Assembly: GCA_963830385.1 (NCBI GenBank)
Contig: CAWHMD010000009.1
Location: 620,001 to 684,000 of the forward strand
Direction: 5' to 3'
From: Bog-532 sp963830385
Lineage (GTDB): Bacteria > Actinomycetota > Actinomycetes > Streptosporangiales > Streptosporangiaceae
Length of the DNA stretch: 64,000 bases
In this document: positions 42,959-50,889 of the stretch, one piece after another
Position numbering within the stretch: position 1 is the stretch's first letter
How the letters are laid out: each line of letters opens with the position of its first letter
The notes under the pieces: model-generated
The model's database searches: none
Told to the model about the DNA's origin: nothing
What the model saw: only the letters and a program-made list of their open reading frames with translations
Made by a program: the position numbers and the translations under genes

Positions 42959-43868
42959 CCCCGCGCAGCCGCTTGAACGCGATGCTGAGCGCGTAGGGGC
43001 TGGCGTAGCCGACCTGGTGCGCCACCGCCTCCAGCGTGGCCTGCGGCTCGCGCAGCAGGTCGGCCGCGAGTGCGATCCGCCAGCCGGTCAGGAACGTCAT
43101 CGGTGACTCGCCCACCAGCTCGCTGAAGCGCCGGGCCAGCGTGGCCCGGGACACCCCGGCCACCTTGGCCAGGCTCTGCACCGTCCACGGCTGCTGGGGC
43201 GCGTGGTCGATCTGCCGCAGCGCCTCCCCGACCACCGGGTCGGAGTAGCCGCGGTACCAGCCCGGTGCGTGCGCGTCCGGCCGCGCGAACCAGGCCCGCA
43301 GCACGGCGATCAGCAGCAGGTCCAGCAGCCGGTCGAGGACCGCCTCCTGGCCGGGCTCGTCTTTCACGATCTCGCCGGCCAGCAGCGGGATCAGCGGGCA
43401 GTCCCACTCCCCGTCGAACAGCACCAGCGCGGGCGGCAGCGCCCGCAGCAGCCGCTGGCTGACCTCCCGCGGCACCGGGTAGGTGCCGGTCAGCATCTCG
43501 GTCTCCCCGTTGACGTCGTTGCCCCAGGTCCGGATGCCGAGATCGCCCATCACGGTCTGCTCGCCGCCGCCCGGCGCGGCGCAGAGCTGGCCGGGCAGGA
43601 TGACGGCCTGCGGCGGGCGGCCGGGCTCGTCCGACACCGTGTACGGGGCGGGCCCGCGCAGCACCGCCACATCGCCGCGGACGATCTTGCCCGGCGGCCC
43701 GGCCGCTGGCCCGCCGGCGTCCAGCCAGGCGTGCCCGCGCACCACCGCCACCACGGTCAGCGGGGCTGCGTCCTCGATGCGGAGCGACCACGGAGCCGAC
43801 ATCCGGGACCGCAGCAGGAACGCCCCGTGCGCCCGGGGTCCGTCGAGCAGGCCGGCTACCGCGTCCAC
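42915..43868 (-). CDS. AraC-family regulator (cupin_6 type)
   Basis: A 317-residue regulator. The N-terminal cupin-like domain (WSLRIEDAAPLTVVAVVRGH) is followed by two C-terminal HTHs: TVQSLAKVAGVSRATLARRF and ATLEAVAHQVGYASPYALSI, then AFKRLRGVSPQQYR. These repressors or activators often control nearby oxidoreductases. It diverges from the DUF1772 gene, which it may control. Confidence 0.9.
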   Translation of the reverse strand: MDAVAGLLDGPRAHGAFLLRSRMSAPWSLRIEDAAPLTVVAVVRGHAWLDAGGPAAGPPGKIVRGDVAVLRGPAPYTVSDEPGRPPQAVILPGQLCAAPGGGEQTVMGDLGIRTWGNDVNGETEMLTGTYPVPREVSQRLLRALPPALVLFDGEWDCPLIPLLAGEIVKDEPGQEAVLDRLLDLLLIAVLRAWFARPDAHAPGWYRGYSDPVVGEALRQIDHAPQQPWTVQSLAKVAGVSRATLARRFSELVGESPMTFLTGWRIALAADLLREPQATLEAVAHQVGYASPYALSIAFKRLRGVSPQQYRATARSPA

Positions 43869-43950
43869 GGGAACACTTTAAGACGATCGCGTATGTTTCT
43901 GCGCTCATAGACCATGGGCTGTCTGACCGCGAGCCGATTCCATTGGTGGC

Positions 43951-44435
43951 ATGACGATGAGCGGAACGATCCAGGGAATTACCGTCGCCGGCGCCGCGGG
44001 GCCGGCCTGATCGGCGGAGTGTTCTTCGCCTTCTCCGGGTTCGTGCTGGCCGCCCTGCGGCAGCTGCCCGCCCCCCAGGGCATCAGCGCCATGCAGGCGG
44101 TCAACCGCACGGCGGTCACGCCACCGCTGATGCTGGCCTTGTTCGGCACGGCCATCCTCAGCGTGGTGGTGGGCATCTGGTCGCTGCGGTCCTGGGGTGA
44201 GCCGGCCGCGTCCTGGGCGCTGGCTGGATGCCTGGCCTACCTGGCCACGATCGTGATCACCATTGTGGCCAACGTGCCGCTCAACAACTCGCTGGCCGGC
44301 CTGAACCCCGGCGCCGCCGGCGCCAAGGCCCAGTGGGCTTCGTTCCTGACCCACTGGACCCTGTGGAACCACCTGCGTGGCGCGGCCGCGGTCGCGGCCG
44401 GGCTCTGCTTCGTGATCGCCCTCATCCGCCGATGA
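43951..44435 (+). pseudogene. DUF1772 (anthrone-oxygenase-like) membrane protein with frame break
   Basis: From ATG 43951 the protein reads MTMSGTIQGITVAGAAG, then hits TGA. One base added to the GGGG run at 43998-44001 restores AGLIGGVFFAFSGFVLAALR and the rest of a four-helix DUF1772 protein (LALFGTAILSVVVGIWSLRS, VPLNNSLAGLNPG, WNHLRGAAAVAAG). Alternatively a longer start at 43914 gives an unusual basic N-terminus (YRRRRRGAG). DUF1772 proteins are thought to act in quinone/anthrone oxidation. The single indel may be real or a sequencing error. Confidence 0.7.
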
Positions 44436-44473
44436 GCTCGGCCGACACGCCTGCCCTTTCTTACCAAGCTGAC

Positions 44474-44528
44474 GAACATGTTCGTTAGGAACAAGTTCGC
44501 GACGAACTTGTTTGTTACGAACGCGTTC
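44474..44528. promoter_or_regulatory. Array of four operator palindromes at exact 15-bp spacing
   Basis: GAACATGTTC, GAACAAGTTC, GAACTTGTTT and GAACGCGTTC begin at 44474, 44489, 44504 and 44519. Each 15-bp unit resembles ACGAACNNGTTCGTT. TATAAG at 44529-44534 is a likely -10. The array ends 14 bases before the TetR start, so it is probably the repressor's own operator. Confidence 0.75.
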
Positions 44529-44542
44529 TATAAGGTGGCGGC

Positions 44543-45229
44543 ATGAGAGCTCAGTCAGGAGAGCCGCGCAGCCGGCGGGAGCGCCCGGCCAAGCCCGCGC
44601 TGACCCGGGCCGGCATCGTCGCCGTGGCCGTCGAGATCATGCGGGCCGAGGGGCTGCCCAAGGTCACCATGCGCCGCCTGGCCCAGGACCTCGACACCGG
44701 CGCGGCCTCGCTGTACGTGTACTTCCGGAACACGGCCGAGCTGCACGCCGCGATCCTGGACGAACTGCTGGGCACGGTGCCGCTGCCCGCAGCCGGGGGC
44801 GACTGGCGGGACCGGCTCGAGAAGGTGCTGACCGACTACACGGTCATGCTGTTCGAGCACCCCAGCCTGGCCCGGTCGGCCCTGGTGACCAGGCCGCACG
44901 GCGAGCACTACCTGGATCTGGTGGAGACCATGCTGGCCCTGCTGGACGAGGGCGGGGTGCCGCCCGGGCAGGCCGCCTGGGGCCTGGACCTGCTGCTCCA
45001 GTGGGGCACCGCGACCGCCGCCGAGCAGGGCACCCGGCAGGAGTCGCTCGACGGCGACGACGAGTGGGACGCTCTGCTCGCGACCGTCCGCGGCACCTCG
45101 GCCGCCACCCACCCGCACGTGGCCGGGCTGGCCCACCAGCTGGTCTCGGGCGCACCGGAGCAGCGCCTGACCTGGGGTTTCCACACCCTGCTGAACGGCA
45201 TCACGACCACCCCAGTCCCGGAGGCATGA
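44543..45229 (+). CDS. TetR-family repressor next to a TetX-like monooxygenase
   Basis: A 228-residue repressor. The HTH reads VTMRRLAQDLDTGAASLYVY and FRNTAELHAAILDELL, as in TetR/AcrR proteins with the drug-binding TetR_C type domain. The start follows AAGGTGG and a four-copy operator array. Its stop overlaps the monooxygenase start as ATGA, so repressor and enzyme are made together and probably share drug-type induction. Confidence 0.92.
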   Translation: MRAQSGEPRSRRERPAKPALTRAGIVAVAVEIMRAEGLPKVTMRRLAQDLDTGAASLYVYFRNTAELHAAILDELLGTVPLPAAGGDWRDRLEKVLTDYTVMLFEHPSLARSALVTRPHGEHYLDLVETMLALLDEGGVPPGQAAWGLDLLLQWGTATAAEQGTRQESLDGDDEWDALLATVRGTSAATHPHVAGLAHQLVSGAPEQRLTWGFHTLLNGITTTPVPEA

Positions 45230-46383
45230 CCATGACCACCCACCACCCGATCGCGATCATCGGCGCCGGCCTGGGCGGCCTGACCCTCGCCCGGGTGCTG
45301 CACGCGCACGGCATCCAGGCCGCCGTGTTCGAGCTGGAGGCCGGGCCGGACGCCCGCGCGCAGGGCGGCATGCTCGACATCCACGAGGACTCCGGCCAGG
45401 TCGCGCTGCACGCCGCCGGCCTGTTCGCCGAGTTCCAGGCGCTGATCATGCCGGGCGGCGAGGCCATGCGCGTCCTCGACTCGGCCGGTGTCGCCCGGCT
45501 GGAGGAGGCCGGCGAGGGCGGCGGCACCCGGCCCGAAGTCGAGCGCGGCCAGCTCCGTGACCTGCTGCTGGGCGGGCTGCCGGCCGGCACCGTCCACTGG
45601 GGGTCCAAGGTCACCGCGGTCCGCCCGGCCGGGCAGGGCCGCCACGAGGTGACCGTGGACGGCGGGGCGACGTTCACCACCGGCCTGCTGGTCGGGGCCG
45701 ACGGCGCCTGGTCGCGGGTCCGGCCGCTGGTCTCGGCGGCCACGCCCGCCTACACCGGCATCAGCTTCGTGGAGACCGGCCTGCTGGACGCCGACACCCG
45801 CCACCCGGCCTGCGCCCAGGTGGTCGGCGGCGGCATCCTGTTCGCGCTCGGCGCGGGCCGGGGGTTCCTCGCCCACCGCGAGCCCGGCGGCCGCCTGCAC
45901 GTGTACGCGGCGCTGCGGGTCCCGGCCGGCTGGGCTGACGGCATCGACTTCGCCGACCCGGCCGGGGCCCGGGCCGCCGTCCGGGCCGAGTTCGCCGGCT
46001 GGGACGCCGGCCTGCAGGCGCTGATCACCGACTCCGACACCGCGCTGATCCCGCGGCTGATCCACGCGCTGCCGGCCGGCCACCACTGGGACCGGACCCC
46101 GGGGGTCACGCTGCTCGGCGACGCCGCCCACCTGATGTCCCCGTTCGCCGGTGAGGGGGCGAACCTGGCCATGCTCGACGGCGCCGAGCTGGGCCTGGCC
46201 CTGGCCGCGCACCCCGGCGACCCCGAGGCGGCGCTGGCGGCCTACGAGCGCACGCTGTTCCCGCGCAGCGAAGCCGCGGCCGCCGAGTCGGCCGCCAACA
46301 TGGCCATCCTGTTCGCCGGCGACGCCCCGCAGGGCCTGGTCGACCAGTTCGCCTCCTACCGGGAGCAGGCCCAGGCGCGCTGA
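45226..46383 (+). CDS. TetX-like FAD-dependent monooxygenase
   Basis: A 385-residue flavin monooxygenase. IAIIGAGLGGLTLARVL binds FAD, QGGMLDIHEDSGQVAL is the TetX-type loop (GTLDLHKGSGQ in TetX), LLVGADGAWSRVRPLV is the DG motif, and LLGDAAHLMSPFAGEGANLA the second FAD motif. TetX inactivates tetracyclines by hydroxylation; relatives act on other aromatics. Coupling to TetR by ATGA supports an inducible role. The true substrate is not known. Confidence 0.88.
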   Translation: MTMTTHHPIAIIGAGLGGLTLARVLHAHGIQAAVFELEAGPDARAQGGMLDIHEDSGQVALHAAGLFAEFQALIMPGGEAMRVLDSAGVARLEEAGEGGGTRPEVERGQLRDLLLGGLPAGTVHWGSKVTAVRPAGQGRHEVTVDGGATFTTGLLVGADGAWSRVRPLVSAATPAYTGISFVETGLLDADTRHPACAQVVGGGILFALGAGRGFLAHREPGGRLHVYAALRVPAGWADGIDFADPAGARAAVRAEFAGWDAGLQALITDSDTALIPRLIHALPAGHHWDRTPGVTLLGDAAHLMSPFAGEGANLAMLDGAELGLALAAHPGDPEAALAAYERTLFPRSEAAAAESAANMAILFAGDAPQGLVDQFASYREQAQAR

Positions 46384-46420
46384 GTCCGGCCCCGGGCGCG
46401 GGCTGCTACGGTGCCGGACT

Positions 46421-47101
46421 ATGGCGGTCATCCACCACAACGCCACGCTGACCCCGGGCAAGCTCGAACTGCTGGCCGCGTGGCTGCCCAGCCAGCCGTG
46501 GTACCGCGGCCGTGACGGCGGCCCGGCCCTGGACCGGGCGGGCGGGTTCCGGCTGGACGACCCGGACGGCGAGGTCGGCATCGAGTTCATGGTGGTGACC
46601 GACGGGCCTGGCAGCCCCGCCTACCTGGTGCCACTGACCTACCGGGCCGCCGCCCTCCCCGGAGCGGACCATGCCCTGATCACCACGGCCGAGCATGGCG
46701 TCCTCGGCCGCCGCTGGGTCTACGACGGCACCCACGACCCGGTCCTCATCGGGCAGCTCATCGCCCTGATCCAGGGCCGGGCCGAACCCCAGGCCCAGCG
46801 GGTCAGCGACACCCCGGACCCCACCGTGACCGCCGGCCCGCCCGCCGCCGGCGTCCCGCTGGTCCGCGCCGGCTCCGCCACCGTGTCCACCACCGGCGAG
46901 CACACGCAGGTCCAGGTCCCGGTCGCCGCCGGCGGCTCGGTCGTCCTCCAGATCAGCCGCCTCCTGCACCCCGGCGACGGCCCAGGCCCAGGCCCCGGCA
47001 CCGGCCCCGGCGCCGGCGTCTCCGCGACCTGGCAGCCACCCGGCGGCCCCCAGCTCCGTGGCGTGTTCGTCACCGCCCAGTACCATCCACCGGCCAGCTG
47101 A
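46421..47101 (+). CDS. Maltokinase N-terminal-cap-like protein
   Basis: A 226-residue protein. The N-terminal half (LELLAAWLPSQPWYRG, LDDPDGEVGIEFMVVTDG, GVLGRRWVYDGTHDPVLIGQ) matches the cap domain seen in front of actinobacterial maltokinases. No kinase domain follows. The C-terminal part (VSTTGEHTQVQVPVAAGGS and a Gly/Pro repeat near 46980-47015) is an extra beta domain. A stand-alone cap may be a regulatory or orphan protein. Function not assigned. Confidence 0.7.
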   Translation: MAVIHHNATLTPGKLELLAAWLPSQPWYRGRDGGPALDRAGGFRLDDPDGEVGIEFMVVTDGPGSPAYLVPLTYRAAALPGADHALITTAEHGVLGRRWVYDGTHDPVLIGQLIALIQGRAEPQAQRVSDTPDPTVTAGPPAAGVPLVRAGSATVSTTGEHTQVQVPVAAGGSVVLQISRLLHPGDGPGPGPGTGPGAGVSATWQPPGGPQLRGVFVTAQYHPPAS

Positions 47102-47115
47102 CCGCGAGGCCCACG

Positions 47116-47502
47116 CTGCCTGACTCACTTGACCAAAAGCTGGACGCCCTCGCGCGTCAGCCGTTCCGGGCGAAGTTTCAGCTGCGCGGGCGGGAACGGG
47201 CCACTGCCGAGCAGAAGGCCCCGTCCACCTTGCGGCTGCACGCGCGCGACCTGATCGCCCAGCGGCTGGCGCCGGCCGAGCCGTACAAGGACGGTAAGCA
47301 GACGCCCTATCGGGGGCACCCGGTGTTCGTGGCCCAGCACGCGACGGCCACCTGCTGTCGGAGCTGCCTGCAGCGATGGCACCAGATCGCCAAGGGACAC
47401 GAGCTGACCCGCGAAGAGCGCGGCTACGTGGTCGACGTAATCTGCCGCTGGATCGAACGCGAGCTCGCCAACCCGCCCAGTGCCAACCCCCCGAGGAGCT
47501 GA
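47116..47502 (+). CDS. DUF4186 protein, probable CTG start
   Basis: A 128-residue DUF4186 protein: LDALARQPFRAKFQLRGRER at the start, then RGHPVFVAQHATATCCRSCL and YVVDVICRWIERELA. The family N-terminus extends to about 47116, but no ATG, GTG or TTG occurs in frame before TTG at 47230, which would cut off 38 conserved residues. CTG at 47116 lies 7 nt after GCGAGG, a fitting ribosome site. The Cys pair CCRSC and nearby His may hold metal. Function unknown. Confidence 0.78.
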   Translation: MPDSLDQKLDALARQPFRAKFQLRGRERATAEQKAPSTLRLHARDLIAQRLAPAEPYKDGKQTPYRGHPVFVAQHATATCCRSCLQRWHQIAKGHELTREERGYVVDVICRWIERELANPPSANPPRS

Positions 47503-47503
47503 C

Positions 47504-48127
47504 ATGACCAGTGCGGCCCAGCCCGCTGGGGACGCCAACCCCGACTACAGCCGGCTGGGCGGCCGGCTGCCGGTGCTCACTCCGGCCGAGCTCGACCCGG
47601 AGCAGGCCCGGCTGCGCGATCAGCTGGTGGCCACCCGCGGGGCCGATGCCCGGGCGGCCGGGTTCCTGCTCGAGCTGCCGGGCGGCGAGGTGGCCGGCCC
47701 GTTCAACGCCCACCTGCGGGTGCCGGGGATCTTCCAGGCTCTGCGGCAGTGGGCGGCCGAGATCCAGCGCTACGGCCTGCCGGCCGACGTGCAGCAGGTC
47801 GCGATCCTCACGCTCGGCGCGGCCTGGCATTCGGACTACGAGGTGTACGCGCACGCGGCCGAGGCCCGCCACGCGGGCGTCCCGGCCAGCGTCGTCGACG
47901 CGATCGTCGCGGGCCAGCCGCCGGCCGGGCTGTCCAAGCCGGCCGAGATCGCGCACCGCCTCACCCTCGCCCTGGCCGTCGATCACGCCGTCGGCGACGA
48001 CCTGTACGCGGAGGCACACTCGGCCTTCGGCACCGAGCCCCTGATCGCCCTGGTCAACCTCATCGGCCGGTACATGAGCACCGCGGCCGTGCTCGCCTGC
48101 TTCGCGGTCCCGGTCCCGCCCGCCTGA
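47504..48127 (+). CDS. Carboxymuconolactone-decarboxylase-family protein
   Basis: A 207-residue CMD/AhpD-fold protein. GPFNAHLRVPGIFQALRQWA and QQVAILTLGAAWHSDYEVYA give the core, where the motif ExxxH (HSDYEVYAHAAEA) is typical of CMD-like enzymes. No CxxC of AhpD is present. ATG follows GAGGAG. It starts 2 bases after DUF4186, so both are in one operon. Confidence 0.85.
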   Translation: MTSAAQPAGDANPDYSRLGGRLPVLTPAELDPEQARLRDQLVATRGADARAAGFLLELPGGEVAGPFNAHLRVPGIFQALRQWAAEIQRYGLPADVQQVAILTLGAAWHSDYEVYAHAAEARHAGVPASVVDAIVAGQPPAGLSKPAEIAHRLTLALAVDHAVGDDLYAEAHSAFGTEPLIALVNLIGRYMSTAAVLACFAVPVPPA

Positions 48128-48174
48128 GCCGGCTCGCTGCGCCGTTGCCCGGCGTTCGGGGCCCGGTTATCGGG

Positions 48175-48342
48175 TCAGCGGCCGCCGGTCTTCTTCAGCA
48201 AGCTGATCACGTAACGGAGCAGCTGGAAAGCTCGCCTGCTTCGTTCTTCGCTGCCGAACAGGGCGGCCCAGACGATCGTCACCGCTACGCCCGTGGCGAC
48301 CATGGGTACCACTACGCCCGTCCAGAAACTGAGGGCGCGCAC
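48175..48342 (-). CDS. Small membrane protein behind an SOS-box-like site
   Basis: A 55-residue protein with one hydrophobic helix (FWTGVVVPMVATGVAVTIVW) and a basic C-terminus (LLRYVISLLKKTGGR). GTG follows GGAGGAGAA at 4 nt. An SOS-box-like TCGAAC/GTTCGA site ends 15 bases upstream and overlaps a promoter with TTGACA (48399-48394) and TATCGA (48375-48370), 18 apart. A longer frame to 48429 would run through the site. In plan it is like SOS-induced division inhibitors or membrane peptides; this is inference. Confidence 0.65.
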   Translation of the reverse strand: MRALSFWTGVVVPMVATGVAVTIVWAALFGSEERSRRAFQLLRYVISLLKKTGGR

Positions 48343-48357
48343 TTCTCCTCCAATTCT

Positions 48358-48373
48358 TCGAAAACGTGTTCGA
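48358..48373. promoter_or_regulatory. SOS-box-like site 1
   Basis: TCGAAAACGTGTTCGA matches the actinobacterial LexA box TCGAAC-N4-GTTCGA at 11 of 12 fixed positions. It overlaps the -10 of the small membrane protein's promoter. Confidence 0.7.
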
Positions 48374-48409
48374 TAAGAGGCTACGATAGACCCTGTCAAG
48401 TCAACAGAC

Positions 48410-48425
48410 TCGAACTCTTGTTCTA
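48410..48425. promoter_or_regulatory. SOS-box-like site 2
   Basis: TCGAACTCTTGTTCTA matches TCGAAC-N4-GTTCGA at 11 of 12 fixed positions. It ends 13 bases before the LexA-like gene's ATG. Confidence 0.7.
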
Positions 48426-48438
48426 TCAACGCGCGCTC

Positions 48439-48816
48439 ATGGCGGAACTGGGGGCGACCGTGCGCAGTGAGCTAGATGACGCGGACCGGCAGCGGGAGCT
48501 GCTGCTGTTCGTGCTCGACGTCTGGGGCCGGCGTCACCGGGTTCCGACCTATGACGACATCGCAGACGCGCAGCAGACCAGCAAGTCAGGAGTGCACCGG
48601 GCGATCCGGCTGCTGCTCCAGAAGGGCTACCTGCGCTGTGACTGCACACCTGCGGGCCGGGTGAAGACCGGCACCGTGGAGCCGACCGACAAGGCGTTCA
48701 GGTGGCGCGGCGACGTCGGCGGGGGCGAGACCGTAACGGGCGAACAGCCCGACTCGCCGGCAGCGCGGAGCCGTGGGCCAGGTGAGGGCGGCAAGAGCGG
48801 CCCGGTCAGGACTTAG
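48439..48816 (+). CDS. LexA-type DNA-binding domain protein without protease domain
   Basis: A 125-residue protein. DADRQRELLLFVLDVWGRRH, VPTYDDIADAQQTSKSGVHR and LLLQKGYLRCD follow the LexA N-terminal winged helix closely (LexA: RQxxILxFIxxxxxxxGYPPSxREIG). No S24 self-cleaving domain follows; instead comes a short polar tail. SOS-box-like sites lie on its own promoter and on that of the divergent small membrane protein. It could compete with LexA or act as a local repressor. Its end overlaps the P450 stop by 4 bases. Confidence 0.72.
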   Translation: MAELGATVRSELDDADRQRELLLFVLDVWGRRHRVPTYDDIADAQQTSKSGVHRAIRLLLQKGYLRCDCTPAGRVKTGTVEPTDKAFRWRGDVGGGETVTGEQPDSPAARSRGPGEGGKSGPVRT

Positions 48817-50141
48817 TTGCGATATCCGTTGACCCGGACGCGGAACGACAGAGCCGGTCCCGGTACCGGGGCGGTCTTGCGGACCAGGGTGTAGTCCGGC
48901 GGGTCCAGGCTCAGGTCCAGCTTGTGAAAGATCCGGGCTATCGTCACCAGCATCTGGATGTCCGCCAGCGTCTTGCCCAGGCAGACGTGCTGCCCGCGCC
49001 CGTACGGCGAATACGCCCCCGCCTGCAGGTGTTCGGCCCGCGGCTTCTCGAACCGGTCGATGTCGAATTTCTTGGCGTCCGGGTAGTACTCGTCAAGGAA
49101 GTGCGGCACGCTCGTGCCGATGTAGACGGTCTCACCCTCGGCTATGAGATGTCCCGCAAAGCCGAAATCGCGTGTAGCCGTGCGCATCTGCGCTACCGCG
49201 ATCGGATAGAGCCGCATCGTCTCCATCAATGCGCCCCGGATCGCTGGGATACCCCGCAGGTCCGCCGCGGTTATATCGCCCTGGGCAAACAGCTCGTCGG
49301 CCTCTTCCCGCACGCGCGCCAGCACCTCTGGATTCTTGAGTACGGCGTAGACGAACGAGGCGAGCGTGTTCGCGACCGTGTCCAGCCCTGCGACATATGG
49401 CCCGGTCAGGCTGAGGACGAGGTCATTGGCGGGCATGGCAGCCGGATTGTCCCGGTGGGCACACATGATGTCATTGACCAAGATTGCCGGAGAGCCGGAT
49501 TGCTCGCGGTAGTCGGCGATCATCATGTGGCTCAGCTCGGCGACTCGCGCCTTCGCCCGGGTGTACCGCGGGTCGCGCAGCATGATCCTGGGCCGCTGCT
49601 TGGTGACCAGCACGTTGAGTATGTACCGCGTGGCGATGCGGATGTCGCCCACGTACTCCGGACGGGACGCGCCGGTGAGCAGCTCGCCGAGCTGGTCGGT
49701 CACCAGATACTGCATGCTCTGGACCACCGGGACCGTGCTGCCAGGCCGCCAGGTCTTCACCACGTTGCGGTCGGTGATTGCCGCCAGCTCGTCGAGCCGG
49801 CCGGCGACTGCCTCGCGCGAGTAACCGCGCCGCATGATGTCGCGTAGTTGCTTATGCGCGGCGCCATCCTCACCGGTGATCGTGCGGGTGGCGCCGAACT
49901 CATCCACCAGGCCCTGCCAGAACTCCTTGGAGCGCAAGCTCTCCCGGCCCTCCTGGGTACCGAGAAAGCTGGCCGCCTCAGCGCCAGCGATGACCGCGTA
50001 CTCCCTGTTCAGGATCCGAACCCGGAAGACCGGGCCGTACTGTCGATAGCAGTCCACGAAGAATTGTGCGGGGTCTTTGGCCATCCGCCGCGCGTTGCCC
50101 AGGACGGGAAGCCCGCGAACCACAGGAGTCTGCAACGCCAC
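48813..50141 (-). CDS. Cytochrome P450
   Basis: A 442-residue P450. The I helix has GPYVAGLDTVANTLASFV (oxygen-binding AGxDT), the K helix ETMRLYP (ExxR), and the haem loop YSPYGRGQHVCLGKTLA with the Cys ligand. The N-terminus TPVVRGLPVLGNARRMAKDP has no membrane anchor, so it is soluble. The GTG is 7 bases after a perfect TATAAT, suggesting a leaderless mRNA. The substrate is unknown. It might take electrons from the 27-kb ferredoxin, but nothing here proves it. Confidence 0.92.
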   Translation of the reverse strand: MALQTPVVRGLPVLGNARRMAKDPAQFFVDCYRQYGPVFRVRILNREYAVIAGAEAASFLGTQEGRESLRSKEFWQGLVDEFGATRTITGEDGAAHKQLRDIMRRGYSREAVAGRLDELAAITDRNVVKTWRPGSTVPVVQSMQYLVTDQLGELLTGASRPEYVGDIRIATRYILNVLVTKQRPRIMLRDPRYTRAKARVAELSHMMIADYREQSGSPAILVNDIMCAHRDNPAAMPANDLVLSLTGPYVAGLDTVANTLASFVYAVLKNPEVLARVREEADELFAQGDITAADLRGIPAIRGALMETMRLYPIAVAQMRTATRDFGFAGHLIAEGETVYIGTSVPHFLDEYYPDAKKFDIDRFEKPRAEHLQAGAYSPYGRGQHVCLGKTLADIQMLVTIARIFHKLDLSLDPPDYTLVRKTAPVPGPALSFRVRVNGYRN

Positions 50142-50148
50142 GAAACGG

Positions 50149-50154
50149 ATTATA
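50149..50154 (-). promoter_or_regulatory. -10 box for the P450 gene
   Basis: TATAAT on the minus strand ends 7 bases before the GTG start, so transcription may begin at or next to the start codon. A good -35 was not found. Confidence 0.5.
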
Positions 50155-50208
50155 ACGACATATTCCGTGCGATCCTGCGAACTGCTGTCCAATCCTGACG
50201 GTTGGGGG

Positions 50209-50865
50209 TCAGGCCCGCGGCCAAGCGGTGAACCGATCCCGCAGTCGTCCCACGTCCTCCGGGCCGAGCCCATAGCGGGCGAATACCCGGTCTGGCATCC
50301 GGTCGAGCTGTCGGCCCGCATCGGCGAAGTCCCGGTTCTCCAGGCCCGGATCCAGCCGTCGGGCGAAGCTGATCAGCTGATCGACGGTGTAGTACTGCAG
50401 GGCGGCTGAGGTATCCGCGAAATCGCGCGGTTCGGCGCGGCTGACCAGCGCCACCGTTTTCCAGCCGGCCAGGTCCTCCAGGTCGAGCACCGGGCCGACG
50501 TCCATGGTCACCGGCCCGCGCACCCGGTCGAAGTAGGCCATCTGCAGCATCGTCTGCTGGCCGCCGGGGCTGGTGATCAGCCACTCGGCCAGGCCTTCAC
50601 CCATGCCTTCGAAAATGTCGCCGAGGTCGTTGACCCCGTCCTGCCGGTCGGCGGTGAACCCGGCCGCTCGCAACGCGGCTTGCACCGCCTCGGCGGCCGC
50701 CGCCACCCCGGTCTCCTGGTCGCTGAACAGGTCGACGTCCTCGGTGGGGCGGTCGATGACGCCGTGCGCCATCAGGGCGTTCCCGCCCGCCAGGGCGAAG
50801 CCGTACCGGGCGGCCACCCGCAGGGCAATGGTTGCGACCTCGCGCTGCAGCCCGCTGATCGGCAT
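50209..50865 (-). CDS. Nucleotidyltransferase, AbiEii/AbiGii toxin-like
   Basis: A 218-residue nucleotidyltransferase-fold protein. FALAGGNALMAHGV and RPTEDVDLFSD give the GG and DxD metal-binding motifs typical of AbiEii/AbiGii toxins. Later LAGWKTVALVSRAEPRDFAD contains the usual K and RDxxD. It is preceded by a small gene that looks like its partner. Such pairs protect against phage; this branch is common in actinobacteria but little tested. Confidence 0.82.
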   Translation of the reverse strand: MPISGLQREVATIALRVAARYGFALAGGNALMAHGVIDRPTEDVDLFSDQETGVAAAAEAVQAALRAAGFTADRQDGVNDLGDIFEGMGEGLAEWLITSPGGQQTMLQMAYFDRVRGPVTMDVGPVLDLEDLAGWKTVALVSRAEPRDFADTSAALQYYTVDQLISFARRLDPGLENRDFADAGRQLDRMPDRVFARYGLGPEDVGRLRDRFTAWPRA

Positions 50866-50889
50866 CAGGTAACCGGATGGGCCCCTGAG

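Noticed and set aside
48342..48429. Longer form of the small membrane protein starting at 48429
   Set aside because: It would translate through both the promoter and one SOS-box-like site; the GTG at 48342 has a strong GGAGG site.
48813..50141. Assigning the 48.8-kb P450 as partner of the 27-kb ferredoxin system
   Set aside because: They are over 20 kb apart with no shared operator or operon; kept only as a possibility.
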